Of a DNA stretch of 64,000 bases, positions 41,793 through 50,513 are shown one piece after another. The stretch comes from JAVBLT01 sp031553315 (GTDB taxonomy: Bacteria; Verrucomicrobiota; Kiritimatiellia; RFP12; DVOR01): contig JAVBLT010000011.1 in NCBI GenBank assembly GCA_031553315.1, positions 60,099 through 124,098 of the forward strand, in the 5' to 3' direction. The position numbers and the translations under genes are program-made. Each line of letters begins with the position of its first letter. Position 1 is the stretch's first letter. The notes under the pieces are model-generated. The model ran no database searches. It saw only the letters and a program-made list of their open reading frames with translations, and was not told the DNA's origin.

Positions 41793-43044
41793 GGGAAAGT
41801 TCCTCTTCTTCGCGGGTGGCGAGGTTTTTACGGCGGGCGATACCGCGGGCCACATCGTCGGGGCCGAGGTAAACGGCATAGGCGGCGTTTTGGCCGGCGC
41901 GGGTGAAAAACGCTTTGGGCTTGGCGGGGGCAAGCGCGAGATCAACGGCTTCCCCGGCCGCGCGGAGGCGGGCGGCGAGCCTGACGGCGGCTTCTTCTTC
42001 GCCGGCCGTCATGTAACCGACGACGGTGCCGCTTCGGGGGGCGGCGGCGTCTTCCCCGAGCAGGTCTTTGAGCACTTCCACAATGACCACATCGCCAAAG
42101 CCCAGGCCCACGGCGGGGGTGGGCGCTCCGCCGACGAGGGCCAGGAGGCTGTCGTAACGGCCGCCGCCGAAAATGGCGCGGAATTTGCGCCCCGCGTCGA
42201 AAGCTTCGAAGACGATGCCGGTATAGTAGGCCAGGCCGCGGATCACGGCGATATCGAACACGAGCAGGTCGGCGAAACCGTAGTCGGCGGCGAGGCGGAA
42301 AAGATCCTGAAGCTGGCGGCCGGCGGGGGAATCGGGACCGGCGAGCGCGAGCGCTTCGTCGAGCGACGTCACGCCCAGGAGCGAAAAGGTTTTTTCAACG
42401 GCGGCGGCGTCGAGCCCTTCGGCGGCGAGGAGAGCGGCGATTTCGGCGTCTTCAATCTTACCGCGTTTGTCGAGGGCGAGGAAGACGGCGGGGTGGTGCG
42501 CGGCGGCGATGCCCAGAGCGGCGAGGAGCTCGCCGAGCAGGGCGCGGCTGCTCACGTGGATGCGCCAGGCGGCATCGGGCAACCCCATTTGGCGGACGGC
42601 GCCGGCGGCGGCCGAAAGGATTTCCGCTTCGGCCAGCACGGAGGGCGAGCCGATGATGTCCATGTTCCACTGGTAATGTTCGCGCTTGCGGCCGCGGGTC
42701 ATGCGCTCATAGCGGAAGCACTGAGCCACGGTGAACCATTTGATCGGAAAAGGAAGGCGCGCCTGGCGCGCCGCGACCATGCGGGCGAGCGTCGGCGTCA
42801 TCTCAGGGCGCAGGGCGAGCCTGCGGCCGCTTTTGTCTTCGAAAGCATAAATCTGATCGGAGACCTCTTCGCCGCTTTTGCGCTGGAGCAGCTCAAGGCT
42901 TTCCACCACGCAGGCATCGTAAGGCTGGAAACCGGCAAGGGTGGCGGCGTGGCGCCAGGCATCGAACACGCGATTGCGCCAGACCATGTCTTCAGGATAA
43001 AAATCGCGCATGCCGCGCGGGGAATCAAATGAAAGTTCGGCCAT
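41785..43044 (-). CDS. hisS: Histidine--tRNA ligase
   Basis: A 419-residue class II synthetase charging tRNA-His. Motif 1 region SPRGMRDFYPEDM at the start, motif 2 RYERMTRGRKREHYQWNMDIIG, the histidine loop RGLAYYTGIVFEAF, and motif 3 GLGFG. The C-terminal anticodon-binding domain follows. The length is in the usual range. It lies 60 bases after the HU-type gene and is followed by the overlapping helicase gene. Confidence 0.95.
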   Translation of the reverse strand: MAELSFDSPRGMRDFYPEDMVWRNRVFDAWRHAATLAGFQPYDACVVESLELLQRKSGEEVSDQIYAFEDKSGRRLALRPEMTPTLARMVAARQARLPFPIKWFTVAQCFRYERMTRGRKREHYQWNMDIIGSPSVLAEAEILSAAAGAVRQMGLPDAAWRIHVSSRALLGELLAALGIAAAHHPAVFLALDKRGKIEDAEIAALLAAEGLDAAAVEKTFSLLGVTSLDEALALAGPDSPAGRQLQDLFRLAADYGFADLLVFDIAVIRGLAYYTGIVFEAFDAGRKFRAIFGGGRYDSLLALVGGAPTPAVGLGFGDVVIVEVLKDLLGEDAAAPRSGTVVGYMTAGEEEAAVRLAARLRAAGEAVDLALAPAKPKAFFTRAGQNAAYAVYLGPDDVARGIARRKNLATREEEELSLA

Positions 43045-43104
43045 TGCCGTTTTCCTTTCTCGTAGACGGATGCGGGAGCCTCCTTGGAGACTCCCGCGCG
43101 TGAA

Positions 43105-43461
43105 TCAGGCCTTTTTGGCGGCGTTTTTGCGCGGCTTTTTGGCTTCGACACCTGTGAGTTCCTGGCGAAGAAGGCGCGAGGGCTTGAACTTGATCGTCTT
43201 GCGCTCGGGAATCCACACTTCCTGTTCGGGCATTTTCGGGTTGCGGCCTTTGCGGCCTTTGCGCGTCACCAGCTCGAAGACGCCGAAACCGCGAAGTTCC
43301 ACATGGCCGTTGGCCACGAGGTTGGCCAGCAGCGCATCGAAAACGGTCTGGATAATGCCGTAGGCCAGCGACTGGGGAATGCCGTGCTCTTCGGCAATCA
43401 CATTCGAAATGTCGCGGCGGGTGGAGGTGGAGGGGATCTTCTTTTCCTTGACTTCTTTCAT
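43105..43461 (-). CDS. HU/IHF-family DNA-binding protein
   Basis: A 118-residue HU-type protein. Features: TSTRRDISNVIAEEHG and QSLAYGIIQTVFDALLANLV helices, VELRGFGVFELVTRKGRKGRNP at the arm, then VWIPERKTIKFKPSRLLR and a basic tail (KKPRKNAAKKA). The GRNP arm and FKPS end are classic for HU/IHF. It differs from the HU at 3695-4012 in having a Lys-rich C-terminal tail. It sits between proS and hisS in one transcription unit, about 40-60 bases from each. Confidence 0.9.
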   Translation of the reverse strand: MKEVKEKKIPSTSTRRDISNVIAEEHGIPQSLAYGIIQTVFDALLANLVANGHVELRGFGVFELVTRKGRKGRNPKMPEQEVWIPERKTIKFKPSRLLRQELTGVEAKKPRKNAAKKA

Positions 43462-43499
43462 GATGTCGTAATCCTTACTGTGTGTTTGAATCTGAATCG

Positions 43500-45200
43500 C
43501 TAAGCTTTACCGAGGAGAGTGAGAACGGTTTGGACAGTCGCCTCGGGGGCAACCACGAGGCTGTCTTTTTCTTCGCGGCGTTTGACCTCAAAGCCGCCTT
43601 TGGCAAGGGATTTGGCGCCGGCCACCACGCGGATGGGGAAACCGACAAGGTCGGCATCCTTGAATTTGACGCCGGGGCGCTCTTCGCGGTCGTCGACAAA
43701 CACGTCGACCCCGCGCGCTTCGAGCTCGGCTTCAAGGCGGCCGGCGGCTTCGACCACGGCGGGGTCGCCGGGATCGAGCAAGAGAAGGGTCACGTGATAG
43801 GGCGCGATGGAGGCGGGCCAGAGAATGCCGTTTTCATCGTGGTTCTGTTCAATCACGGCCTGGAGGGTGCGCGAAACGCCGATGCCGTAGCAGCCCATGA
43901 CCATGAGCTCGTTTTTACCCTTTTCGTCGAGATAACGGGAGTCAAAAGCCTGGGTGTATTTGGTGCCGAGCTTGAAGACGTGGCCCACTTCGATGCCGCG
44001 GCGCAGGCCGAGCTCCCCGCCGCAACGGGGGCAGGAATCGCCGGCGACCACGGTGGCGAGGTCTTCATAGGCGGCCACGACCGCATCGCGCCCGAGATCC
44101 ACGTGAAGCAGGTGGAAGCCGTCGCGGTTGGCGCCGGCGATCATGTCGCACGCGCCCTTGAGCCCCAGGTCGGCGTAGACCGGAATCTGAACGCCGACCG
44201 GGCCGGCAAACCCCGCGGGCCCTGCGGCGGCGGCCATTTCGGCGTCGGTCGCCATCACAAGCGTTTTGCAGGCGAGGAAGCGTTTGAGCTTGGGTTCGTT
44301 GAGCTCGCGGTCGCCGGCGATGAGCACCATCACGGGCTTGCCGTCGGCCATGTAAACGAGGGCTTTGACGATGCGCGCCTGAGGCATCTTCAGGAAGGCG
44401 GCCACTTCTTCAATGGTGCGCGAACCGGGGGTGGCCGCATCGGCGGCGGCTCCGCCGGAAACGACGCACGCGGGGGCGGGGGTCCTGCGCTCGGCGCGTT
44501 CCTGGTTCGCGGCATAACCGCAGGCGGCGCAATCGAGAATGCCGTCTTCGCCGGAAGGGGCGAGAACCATGAATTCGTGCGAGCAATTGCCGCCGATGTC
44601 GCCGGTATCGGCCTCCACGGGCTTGGCGGAGAGACCGCAGCGGGCGAAGATGCGCACATAGGCATCGAACATGGCCTGATAGCTGGCGTCGGCGGCCTCG
44701 AGGGAAACATCGAAGCTATACGCGTCTTTCATCAGAAATTCCTTGGAGCGCATCAACCCGAAGCGCGGGCGGATTTCATCGCGGAATTTCGTCTGGATCT
44801 GATAAACGGTCAGCGGGAGCTGCCGGTAGGAGCTGATCTCGCGGGTGATGAGATCGGTGACCACTTCTTCATGCGTGGGCCCCAGGGTCATCATCGCTTC
44901 TTTCCGGTCCTTCAGGCGAAACATTCCCGCGCCCATCGTCGCCCAGCGGCCGCTCTTTTCCCAAAGCTCGGCGGGCTGAAGCGCAGGCATGAGAATTTCA
45001 ACCGCGCCCGCGCGATCCATCTCCTCGCGGACGATCGTCTCGATTTTGTGCAACACGCGAAGCCCCAAAGGCATAAACGTGTAAAGGCCGCCGCCGAGCT
45101 TACGCATGAGCCCGGCGCGGATCATCAGCTTATGGCTTTCGATCTCGGCATCTTGCGGGGCATCGCGCAAGGTTGCCAAAAGTGTACGTGACCAACGCAT
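43500..45200 (-). CDS. proS: Proline--tRNA ligase, bacterial type with editing domain
   Basis: A 566-residue class II synthetase. Motifs: IRAGLMRKLGGGLYTFMPLG, motif 2 KFRDEIRPRFGLMRSKEFLMKDAYSF split over about residues 137-162, and the C-terminal GCYGIGVSRTLQAVIEQNHD. An editing (YbaK-like) insertion sits between motif 2 and 3 (about 230-385, including TIEEVAAFLKMPQ and TDAEMAAAAG). This is the prokaryotic-like ProS form. GGACAC lies before the ATG. Confidence 0.95.
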   Translation of the reverse strand: MRWSRTLLATLRDAPQDAEIESHKLMIRAGLMRKLGGGLYTFMPLGLRVLHKIETIVREEMDRAGAVEILMPALQPAELWEKSGRWATMGAGMFRLKDRKEAMMTLGPTHEEVVTDLITREISSYRQLPLTVYQIQTKFRDEIRPRFGLMRSKEFLMKDAYSFDVSLEAADASYQAMFDAYVRIFARCGLSAKPVEADTGDIGGNCSHEFMVLAPSGEDGILDCAACGYAANQERAERRTPAPACVVSGGAAADAATPGSRTIEEVAAFLKMPQARIVKALVYMADGKPVMVLIAGDRELNEPKLKRFLACKTLVMATDAEMAAAAGPAGFAGPVGVQIPVYADLGLKGACDMIAGANRDGFHLLHVDLGRDAVVAAYEDLATVVAGDSCPRCGGELGLRRGIEVGHVFKLGTKYTQAFDSRYLDEKGKNELMVMGCYGIGVSRTLQAVIEQNHDENGILWPASIAPYHVTLLLLDPGDPAVVEAAGRLEAELEARGVDVFVDDREERPGVKFKDADLVGFPIRVVAGAKSLAKGGFEVKRREEKDSLVVAPEATVQTVLTLLGKA

Positions 45201-45254
45201 AAAATGTGTCCTTAGTTAAAATAAAACCTTCTCAAATAAAAAGGAAGCGATATC

Positions 45255-45284
45255 ATCTTACAAAAGCGCACGATAGGCAAGCAA
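45255..45284 (-). promoter_or_regulatory. Promoter for proS
   Basis: On the minus strand TTGCTT (45279-45284), 18-base spacer, TAAGAT (45255-45260), about 55 bases before proS. The 45201-45358 interval is AT-rich and shows no gene, T-box or other RNA that I can see. Confidence 0.5.
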
Positions 45285-45358
45285 AAATATGAAACTTTTT
45301 TGTTTTTACTTTACAGGAATGCTTTTTAATTTGAAAAATATAAAAATTAAAAAAACGC

Positions 45359-45387
45359 TTGCTTACATTCCCGAATGTATGTATATT
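45359..45387 (+). promoter_or_regulatory. Promoter of the tetR-RND efflux operon
   Basis: TTGCTT (45359-45364), 17-base spacer, TATATT (45382-45387), 38 bases before the regulator start. The spacer is almost entirely the operator palindrome. Confidence 0.75.
45364..45379. promoter_or_regulatory. AcrR-type operator palindrome
   Basis: TACATTC, two central C, GAATGTA: a perfect 7+7 inverted repeat. Its right side continues as GAATGTATGTA, the same half-site as in the E. coli AcrR operator as I recall it. It lies between -35 and -10, so bound repressor would block RNA polymerase. Confidence 0.75.
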
Positions 45388-45424
45388 ACACCCCGTTTTC
45401 AGTGAGGGGGAGGGGAAACGCATC

Positions 45425-46075
45425 ATGCGAAGGACAAAAGAGGAAGCGGCGCTGACCCGCAAACAGATTCTCGAAGCAGCCCTCGATGTTTTCACCGAAC
45501 GGGGTTACACCCTCGCGACGTTTGACGACATCGCCAGGCGCATCCGCCTGACCAAAGGCGCAATCTACTGGCATTTCAAAAGCAAAATCGATCTTCTCAA
45601 AGAGATCATCATCGAGGAGCGCAAAACCAACGGCGACCTCTTCGCCTGGAAACCAAAGGCCGACGGTTCCCTCTATTCGATCGACGACATCCGCGCGCAC
45701 TACCGCGCCATCGCCCAGGCCATTCTCGATTCACCGACCCGCCAGCGTTTTTTCATCTTCGCCGCATTTCGGATCGAATGGTCCCCGGCCCTCTGCGCCT
45801 CGCTTGATGCCGTGCTCTGCGAAAATCACCTTCGAGACCCGAAAGACGGCCTCATCCTCCACCTCACCGCCTTACAGGCCGCGGGAGGCATCAAACCCGA
45901 TGTGGACTTCACCGGCCTGGCCATCATCGTCATGAGCATCTTCACAGGCACGCTGAAACACGTGCTGACCATCGATTCCTCCCTCGACGCCGTGGCGATT
46001 ATCGACGCCGGCCTCGCTTCAATCTTCAGCGCCATCGCCTCTGAAACAACCCCGAAAGAAAAGACCCCGTCATGA
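45425..46075 (+). CDS. TetR/AcrR-family repressor of the efflux operon
   Basis: A 216-residue transcriptional repressor. The N-terminal DNA-binding part reads RRTKEEAALTRKQILEAALD and FDDIARRIRLTKGAIYWHFK, very close to the AcrR/TtgR pattern (TRGAIYWHFK). The C-terminal half would bind drugs or hydrophobic ligands. ATG 45425 is chosen because the 22-codon in-frame extension upstream would run through the promoter. It overlaps the next gene by four bases, so repressor and pump share one transcript and autoregulation through the operator in the promoter is likely. Confidence 0.9.
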   Translation: MRRTKEEAALTRKQILEAALDVFTERGYTLATFDDIARRIRLTKGAIYWHFKSKIDLLKEIIIEERKTNGDLFAWKPKADGSLYSIDDIRAHYRAIAQAILDSPTRQRFFIFAAFRIEWSPALCASLDAVLCENHLRDPKDGLILHLTALQAAGGIKPDVDFTGLAIIVMSIFTGTLKHVLTIDSSLDAVAIIDAGLASIFSAIASETTPKEKTPS

Positions 46076-47244
46076 GCAACCCCACCCCTACCCACGCTTT
46101 GAGTTCCGTGACCGGAACGCTTCTCGTCGCCATCGTAGCCTTCGGCATCGGCTGGGGGTGCTGCGTGCTCTTCAAGCCCGGGAAAACGGCAGACCCCCAC
46201 GCCGCCGCCCCGCAGGAAGCCCCCGTGATCCCCGTTGAAAGCGCCCTCGCGAAACTGGCCGACATCAACCCGCCCGAAACCTTCGTCGGCCACGTGGAAC
46301 CGATGGAAGACGTGGACCTGCGCGTGCAGGTCGACGGATACCTCGAAGCCGTCAACTTCAAAGAAGGCTCTTTCGTGAAGGAAGGCGACCTGCTTTTTTC
46401 CATCGACGACGACATGTACAAAGCCCGCGTGGCTCAGCGCCAGGCCGAGCTCGAGCGCGCCAAAGCCGAGCTCGAGCGCGCCGAGCTCTACTTCAAACGC
46501 CTCAGCGCCGCCGACAAACGCAGCTTCGCCCAGACCGAAATGGATACCGCCCAGGCCAGCGTCCTCCAGGCCAAAGCCGCCATCAGCCAGGCCCAAGCCA
46601 ACCTCAGGCAGGTGGAAATCGACCTCAGGCACACAAAAATATTCGCGCCGATCTCCGGGAAAATCGGCCAGTCGCTCGTGAAAAAGGGCGGTTATGTGGC
46701 GCCTGCGATGGGTTCGCTCGCCCGCATCGTGCAGGTCGACCCGATCCGCGTGGTGTTTTCCGTGACGGATCGCGACTACACCGCCATGGCCGAAGCCACC
46801 CGGCGCGAAGGCTCCATGCCCGCCATCCGCGCCCGCCTGCGCCTCGCCACCGGCACCCTCTACAACGAAGAAGGCACGCTGGATTTCTACAGCAACGAAA
46901 TCGCCAGCGACACCCCCACCCTCGCCGTGCGCTACAGCTTCCCGAACAAAGACGGCCTGCTGATCCCCAACGCCTACGTCAACATGATTCTTGACCGCGC
47001 CGACGCCCCCAAAGTGCTGGCCATTCCCCACCTCGCCGTGCTGACCAACGCCAAAGGCTCCTACGTCTACGTCATCAAAAACGGCGTGATCGAAGCCCGC
47101 CCCGTGAAGACCGGCCGCTCGTTCAAGGGCAGCGTCGCCATCCTCGAAGGCCTCAAAGAGGGCGAAGAAGTGGTGACCGACGGCGTGCTCAAAGTCCGCC
47201 CCGGCGCATCCGTGACCGTTGTCAAAACCAAGGCGCAGCCGTAA
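46072..47244 (+). CDS. RND efflux periplasmic adaptor (AcrA/MexA type)
   Basis: A 390-residue membrane fusion protein linking the RND pump to the outer-membrane channel. It has an N-terminal membrane helix (about 14-35), lipoyl half motifs (VEPMEDVDLRVQVDGYLEAV, FKEGSFVKEGDLLFSID), a helical hairpin rich in Glu/Ala/Gln (about 118-185), the second lipoyl half APISGKIGQSLVKKGGYV and a barrel domain. No lipobox Cys at a lipoprotein position; GCC at residues 28-30 of the TM helix is unusual. Coupled to the regulator upstream and 18 bases from the pump gene. Confidence 0.92.
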   Translation: MSNPTPTHALSSVTGTLLVAIVAFGIGWGCCVLFKPGKTADPHAAAPQEAPVIPVESALAKLADINPPETFVGHVEPMEDVDLRVQVDGYLEAVNFKEGSFVKEGDLLFSIDDDMYKARVAQRQAELERAKAELERAELYFKRLSAADKRSFAQTEMDTAQASVLQAKAAISQAQANLRQVEIDLRHTKIFAPISGKIGQSLVKKGGYVAPAMGSLARIVQVDPIRVVFSVTDRDYTAMAEATRREGSMPAIRARLRLATGTLYNEEGTLDFYSNEIASDTPTLAVRYSFPNKDGLLIPNAYVNMILDRADAPKVLAIPHLAVLTNAKGSYVYVIKNGVIEARPVKTGRSFKGSVAILEGLKEGEEVVTDGVLKVRPGASVTVVKTKAQP

Positions 47245-47262
47245 TCCCGGAGATTCTCCACC

Positions 47263-50200
47263 ATGAGCGACACCGAAACACACCCCGCCGGCGGCCCAAG
47301 CCAGGCCGACCACATCCGGGCAAACGAAGAAGCCGCCTTGCGCGAGACCGTTGAAAACCTCGACCGCAAATCGATCCTTTCCCGCGTTTTCGTCACACGA
47401 CCCCGCTTCGCCATCGTCATCGCCATTGTGATGACCCTGATCGGCACGATGGCCATCAAGACCATTCCAATCACCCAATATCCCGAAGTGTCGCCGCCCG
47501 AAATCGTGGTTTCAACCACCTATCCGGGCGCCAACGCCGTAGACCTCACCCGCACCGTGGCCAACGTGATCGAGCAGGAAATCAACGGCGTGGAAGACAT
47601 GCTCTACATGAACTCCTCCTCCAGCGACTCGGGCAGCTACTCGCTCACCGTGACCTTCGCCGTGGGCACCGACCGCGATATGGACATGGTCAAAGTGCAG
47701 AACCGCCTCCAGCGCGCCATGCCCAAGCTCCCGCCCGAAGTCACCGCCCAAGGCGTCGACGTCAGCCTGCGCTCGTCCGACATGCTCGGCTTCATCGCCC
47801 TGCGCTCCCCCAACGGCACCCACGGCAAGCTCGACCTCAGCAACTACGCCTACGCCAACATCCGCGACACGCTTCTGCGCGTCGACGGCGTGGGCGGGGT
47901 CAGCATCTACGGCCCCAAGCTCAGCATGCGCGTGTGGCTCGACCCCGAGCGCATGGCCGCCCAGCGCATGACCGCCGAAGAAGTGATCGCCGCGATCCGC
48001 TCCCAAAACGTGCAGGCCGCCCTCGGTTCCGTCGGCGCGGCTCCCATCATCGACCTCGCCGTGGAACAGCGCTACACCGTCACCGCCCCCGGCCGCCTCT
48101 CAACCCCTGAGGAATTCGGGCAGATCGTGGTGCGAAGCGCCGCCAACGGCGCCATGATCCGCATCCGCGACATCGGCCGGTGCGAAATCGGCGAAAACAA
48201 CTACGGCGTGGAAGGCCTGCTCGACGGCAAAACCTCGGTATCCATCGCGCTCCAGCAGACCCCCGGTACCAACGCCGTGGAAGCCATGAAAAACGTCAAA
48301 GCCGAAATGGACGGGCTCGCCGCCCGTTTCCCGGAAGACATGGAGTACCTCACCGTCTACGACGCCACCGCCTACATCACCGCCAGCATCGACGAAATCG
48401 TGCTGACGCTGCTCATCACCTTCGCCCTCGTCGTCATCATCTGCTACCTCTTCCTGCAAGACGCCCGCGCCACACTTGTCCCCAGCCTCACCATCCCCGT
48501 GTCGCTCCTTTCCACCTTTGCCGTGCTCAAAGCCGCCGACTTCACCATCAACACCATGACCCTCTTCGCCCTCGTGCTCGCCATCGGCGTGGTGGTCGAC
48601 GACGCGATCGTCGTCGTCGAACGCGTGCTCCACCACATGGAAAAAAACAAGCTCGACAGCAAAACCGCCACCCTCGTCTCCATGTATGAAATGACCGGCG
48701 CCATCATCGCCACCACCCTCGTGCTGCTGGCCATCTTCGTGCCCGTGGCCTTCGTTTCGGGCATTACCGGGCGCATCTACCTCCAGTTCGCCGTCACGAT
48801 ATCCATGGCCGTCGTCTTTTCCACCGTCAACGCGCTCACCCTCAGCCCCGCGCTGTGCGCCACCATCCTGCGCGTGCCCAAGCCCCACCGCCGCGGCCCC
48901 TTCGCCTGGTTCAACGCCGGGCTCGACCGCCTCAAGCGCGGCTACGTGCACATCTCCAAAGCCCTCGCCCGGCGCATCATCCTCGCCGCCCTCCTGCTTG
49001 CCGCCGCCACGCTCGGCTGCCTCCACGTGGCCAAAAACCTTCCCGCCTCCTTCCTGCCCGCCGAAGACCAGGGCGTGGTCTTCATCAACGTGGAGCTCAA
49101 AGAAGGCCTTAACCGAACAAGCACCGACCGCCTGATGCGCAAAATCACCGAAGAAGTCACCACCTACGAAGGCATCGGCAACGTGCTCAGCGTGTCAGGC
49201 GTCAGCTTCGGCGGCGGCAACGCCGAAAACGTCGGCATCGTGATTGTGGCGCTCAAAGACTGGAGCCAGCGCACCTCCCCCGAGCTTCACGCCGACGCCA
49301 TCGTCACACGCATTCAAACCTTCGCCAACACCCTGCACGAAGCCCGCATCTTCTGCATGGTCCCCCCCTCCATCCCCGGGCTGGGCATGTCGGGCGGCGT
49401 GGAGCTCCAGCTCCAATCCATCGCCGACAACGACCCCATGAAGCTCGAATCGGCGCTCAACGCCTTCCTCACCGACCTGCGCATGAGCCCCGAAGTGGAC
49501 CCCATGCGCACCTACAGCAGCTACACCGCCAGCACCCCCCGCCTGCTGTTCGACATCGACCGCCTCAAAACCGAAACCTTCGGCGTCCCCGTCTCAACAC
49601 TCTTCGGCACCCTCCAAAGCTACCTCGGATCCTATTATGTGAACGACATCAACCTCGGCAACCAAGTCAACCAAGTCATCCTCCAGTCCGACTGGTCCTC
49701 CCGCTCCGCCCCCGAAGACATCGCCAACCTCTACGTGAAATCCGCCAAAGGCGGCATGGTCCCCGTCGGCGCCCTCGCCGATATCCGCGTGGAGCTCGGC
49801 CCGCGCAACTACTCCCGCTACAACCTCTACCCCGCCGCCAAGATCGACATCACCACCCGGCAAGGCCACACCAGCGGCCAGACCATGGAACGCGTCCGCC
49901 GGCTGGTGAAAGAAACCCTGCCCCGCGAATTCAAGACCGAATTCTCCGGCCTCAGCTACCAGGAAGAGCAATCCTCCGGCCAGACCGGCGCCCTCGTGAT
50001 GGCCGCCTTCCTCTTCGGCTACCTCTTCCTCGTGGCCCAATACGAAAGCTGGACCATCCCCATCCCCGTGATGACCTCCGTCTCCGTGGCCGCCCTCGGC
50101 GCCCTCCTCGGCCTGAAACTGGTGAACCTCCCCCTCAGCATCTACTCCCAGCTCGGCCTCATCCTGCTGGTGGGCCTTGCAAGCAAAAACGCCATCCTCA

Positions 50201-50499
50201 TCGTGGAATTCGCCGCCACACGCCATGCCGACGGCCTCTCCATCGTCGACGCCGCCGGCGAAGGCGCCGGCGAACGCCTCCGCGCCGTGCTCATGACAGC
50301 CCTCACCTTCGTCCTGGGCGTGCTCCCCATGGTCTACGCCACCGGCGCCGGCGCCAACAGCCGCATCGAAATCGGCACCACCGTCTACTGGGGCATGATC
50401 GCCGCCACCTGCGCAGGCATCATCCTCATCCCCGGCCTCTACGCCCTCTTCCAGACCCTGCGCGAAAAAGGCGCCGCCCTGCGCAAACGCCTCTTCTGA
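47263..50499 (+). CDS. RND multidrug efflux transporter (HAE1/AcrB type)
   Basis: A 1078-residue proton-driven inner-membrane pump with 12 membrane helices and two large periplasmic loops. Signatures: PEVSPPEIVVSTTYPGANA, the proton-relay pair in AIGVVVDDAIVVVE, GLASKNAILIVEFA with the conserved Lys, and DAAGEGAGERLRAVLMTAL. The N-terminus has a 40-residue hydrophilic extension before the first helix (VFVTRPRFAIVIAI), longer than AcrB. Likely exports drugs, bile acids or dyes; the exact range is unknown. Confidence 0.95.
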   Translation: MSDTETHPAGGPSQADHIRANEEAALRETVENLDRKSILSRVFVTRPRFAIVIAIVMTLIGTMAIKTIPITQYPEVSPPEIVVSTTYPGANAVDLTRTVANVIEQEINGVEDMLYMNSSSSDSGSYSLTVTFAVGTDRDMDMVKVQNRLQRAMPKLPPEVTAQGVDVSLRSSDMLGFIALRSPNGTHGKLDLSNYAYANIRDTLLRVDGVGGVSIYGPKLSMRVWLDPERMAAQRMTAEEVIAAIRSQNVQAALGSVGAAPIIDLAVEQRYTVTAPGRLSTPEEFGQIVVRSAANGAMIRIRDIGRCEIGENNYGVEGLLDGKTSVSIALQQTPGTNAVEAMKNVKAEMDGLAARFPEDMEYLTVYDATAYITASIDEIVLTLLITFALVVIICYLFLQDARATLVPSLTIPVSLLSTFAVLKAADFTINTMTLFALVLAIGVVVDDAIVVVERVLHHMEKNKLDSKTATLVSMYEMTGAIIATTLVLLAIFVPVAFVSGITGRIYLQFAVTISMAVVFSTVNALTLSPALCATILRVPKPHRRGPFAWFNAGLDRLKRGYVHISKALARRIILAALLLAAATLGCLHVAKNLPASFLPAEDQGVVFINVELKEGLNRTSTDRLMRKITEEVTTYEGIGNVLSVSGVSFGGGNAENVGIVIVALKDWSQRTSPELHADAIVTRIQTFANTLHEARIFCMVPPSIPGLGMSGGVELQLQSIADNDPMKLESALNAFLTDLRMSPEVDPMRTYSSYTASTPRLLFDIDRLKTETFGVPVSTLFGTLQSYLGSYYVNDINLGNQVNQVILQSDWSSRSAPEDIANLYVKSAKGGMVPVGALADIRVELGPRNYSRYNLYPAAKIDITTRQGHTSGQTMERVRRLVKETLPREFKTEFSGLSYQEEQSSGQTGALVMAAFLFGYLFLVAQYESWTIPIPVMTSVSVAALGALLGLKLVNLPLSIYSQLGLILLVGLASKNAILIVEFAATRHADGLSIVDAAGEGAGERLRAVLMTALTFVLGVLPMVYATGAGANSRIEIGTTVYWGMIAATCAGIILIPGLYALFQTLREKGAALRKRLF

Positions 50500-50513
50500 A
50501 CGGATCCCCGCCC

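Noticed and set aside
45201..45358. T-box or attenuator before proS
   Set aside because: No T-box consensus or terminator/antiterminator pair was visible; the interval is simply AT-rich with two promoters.
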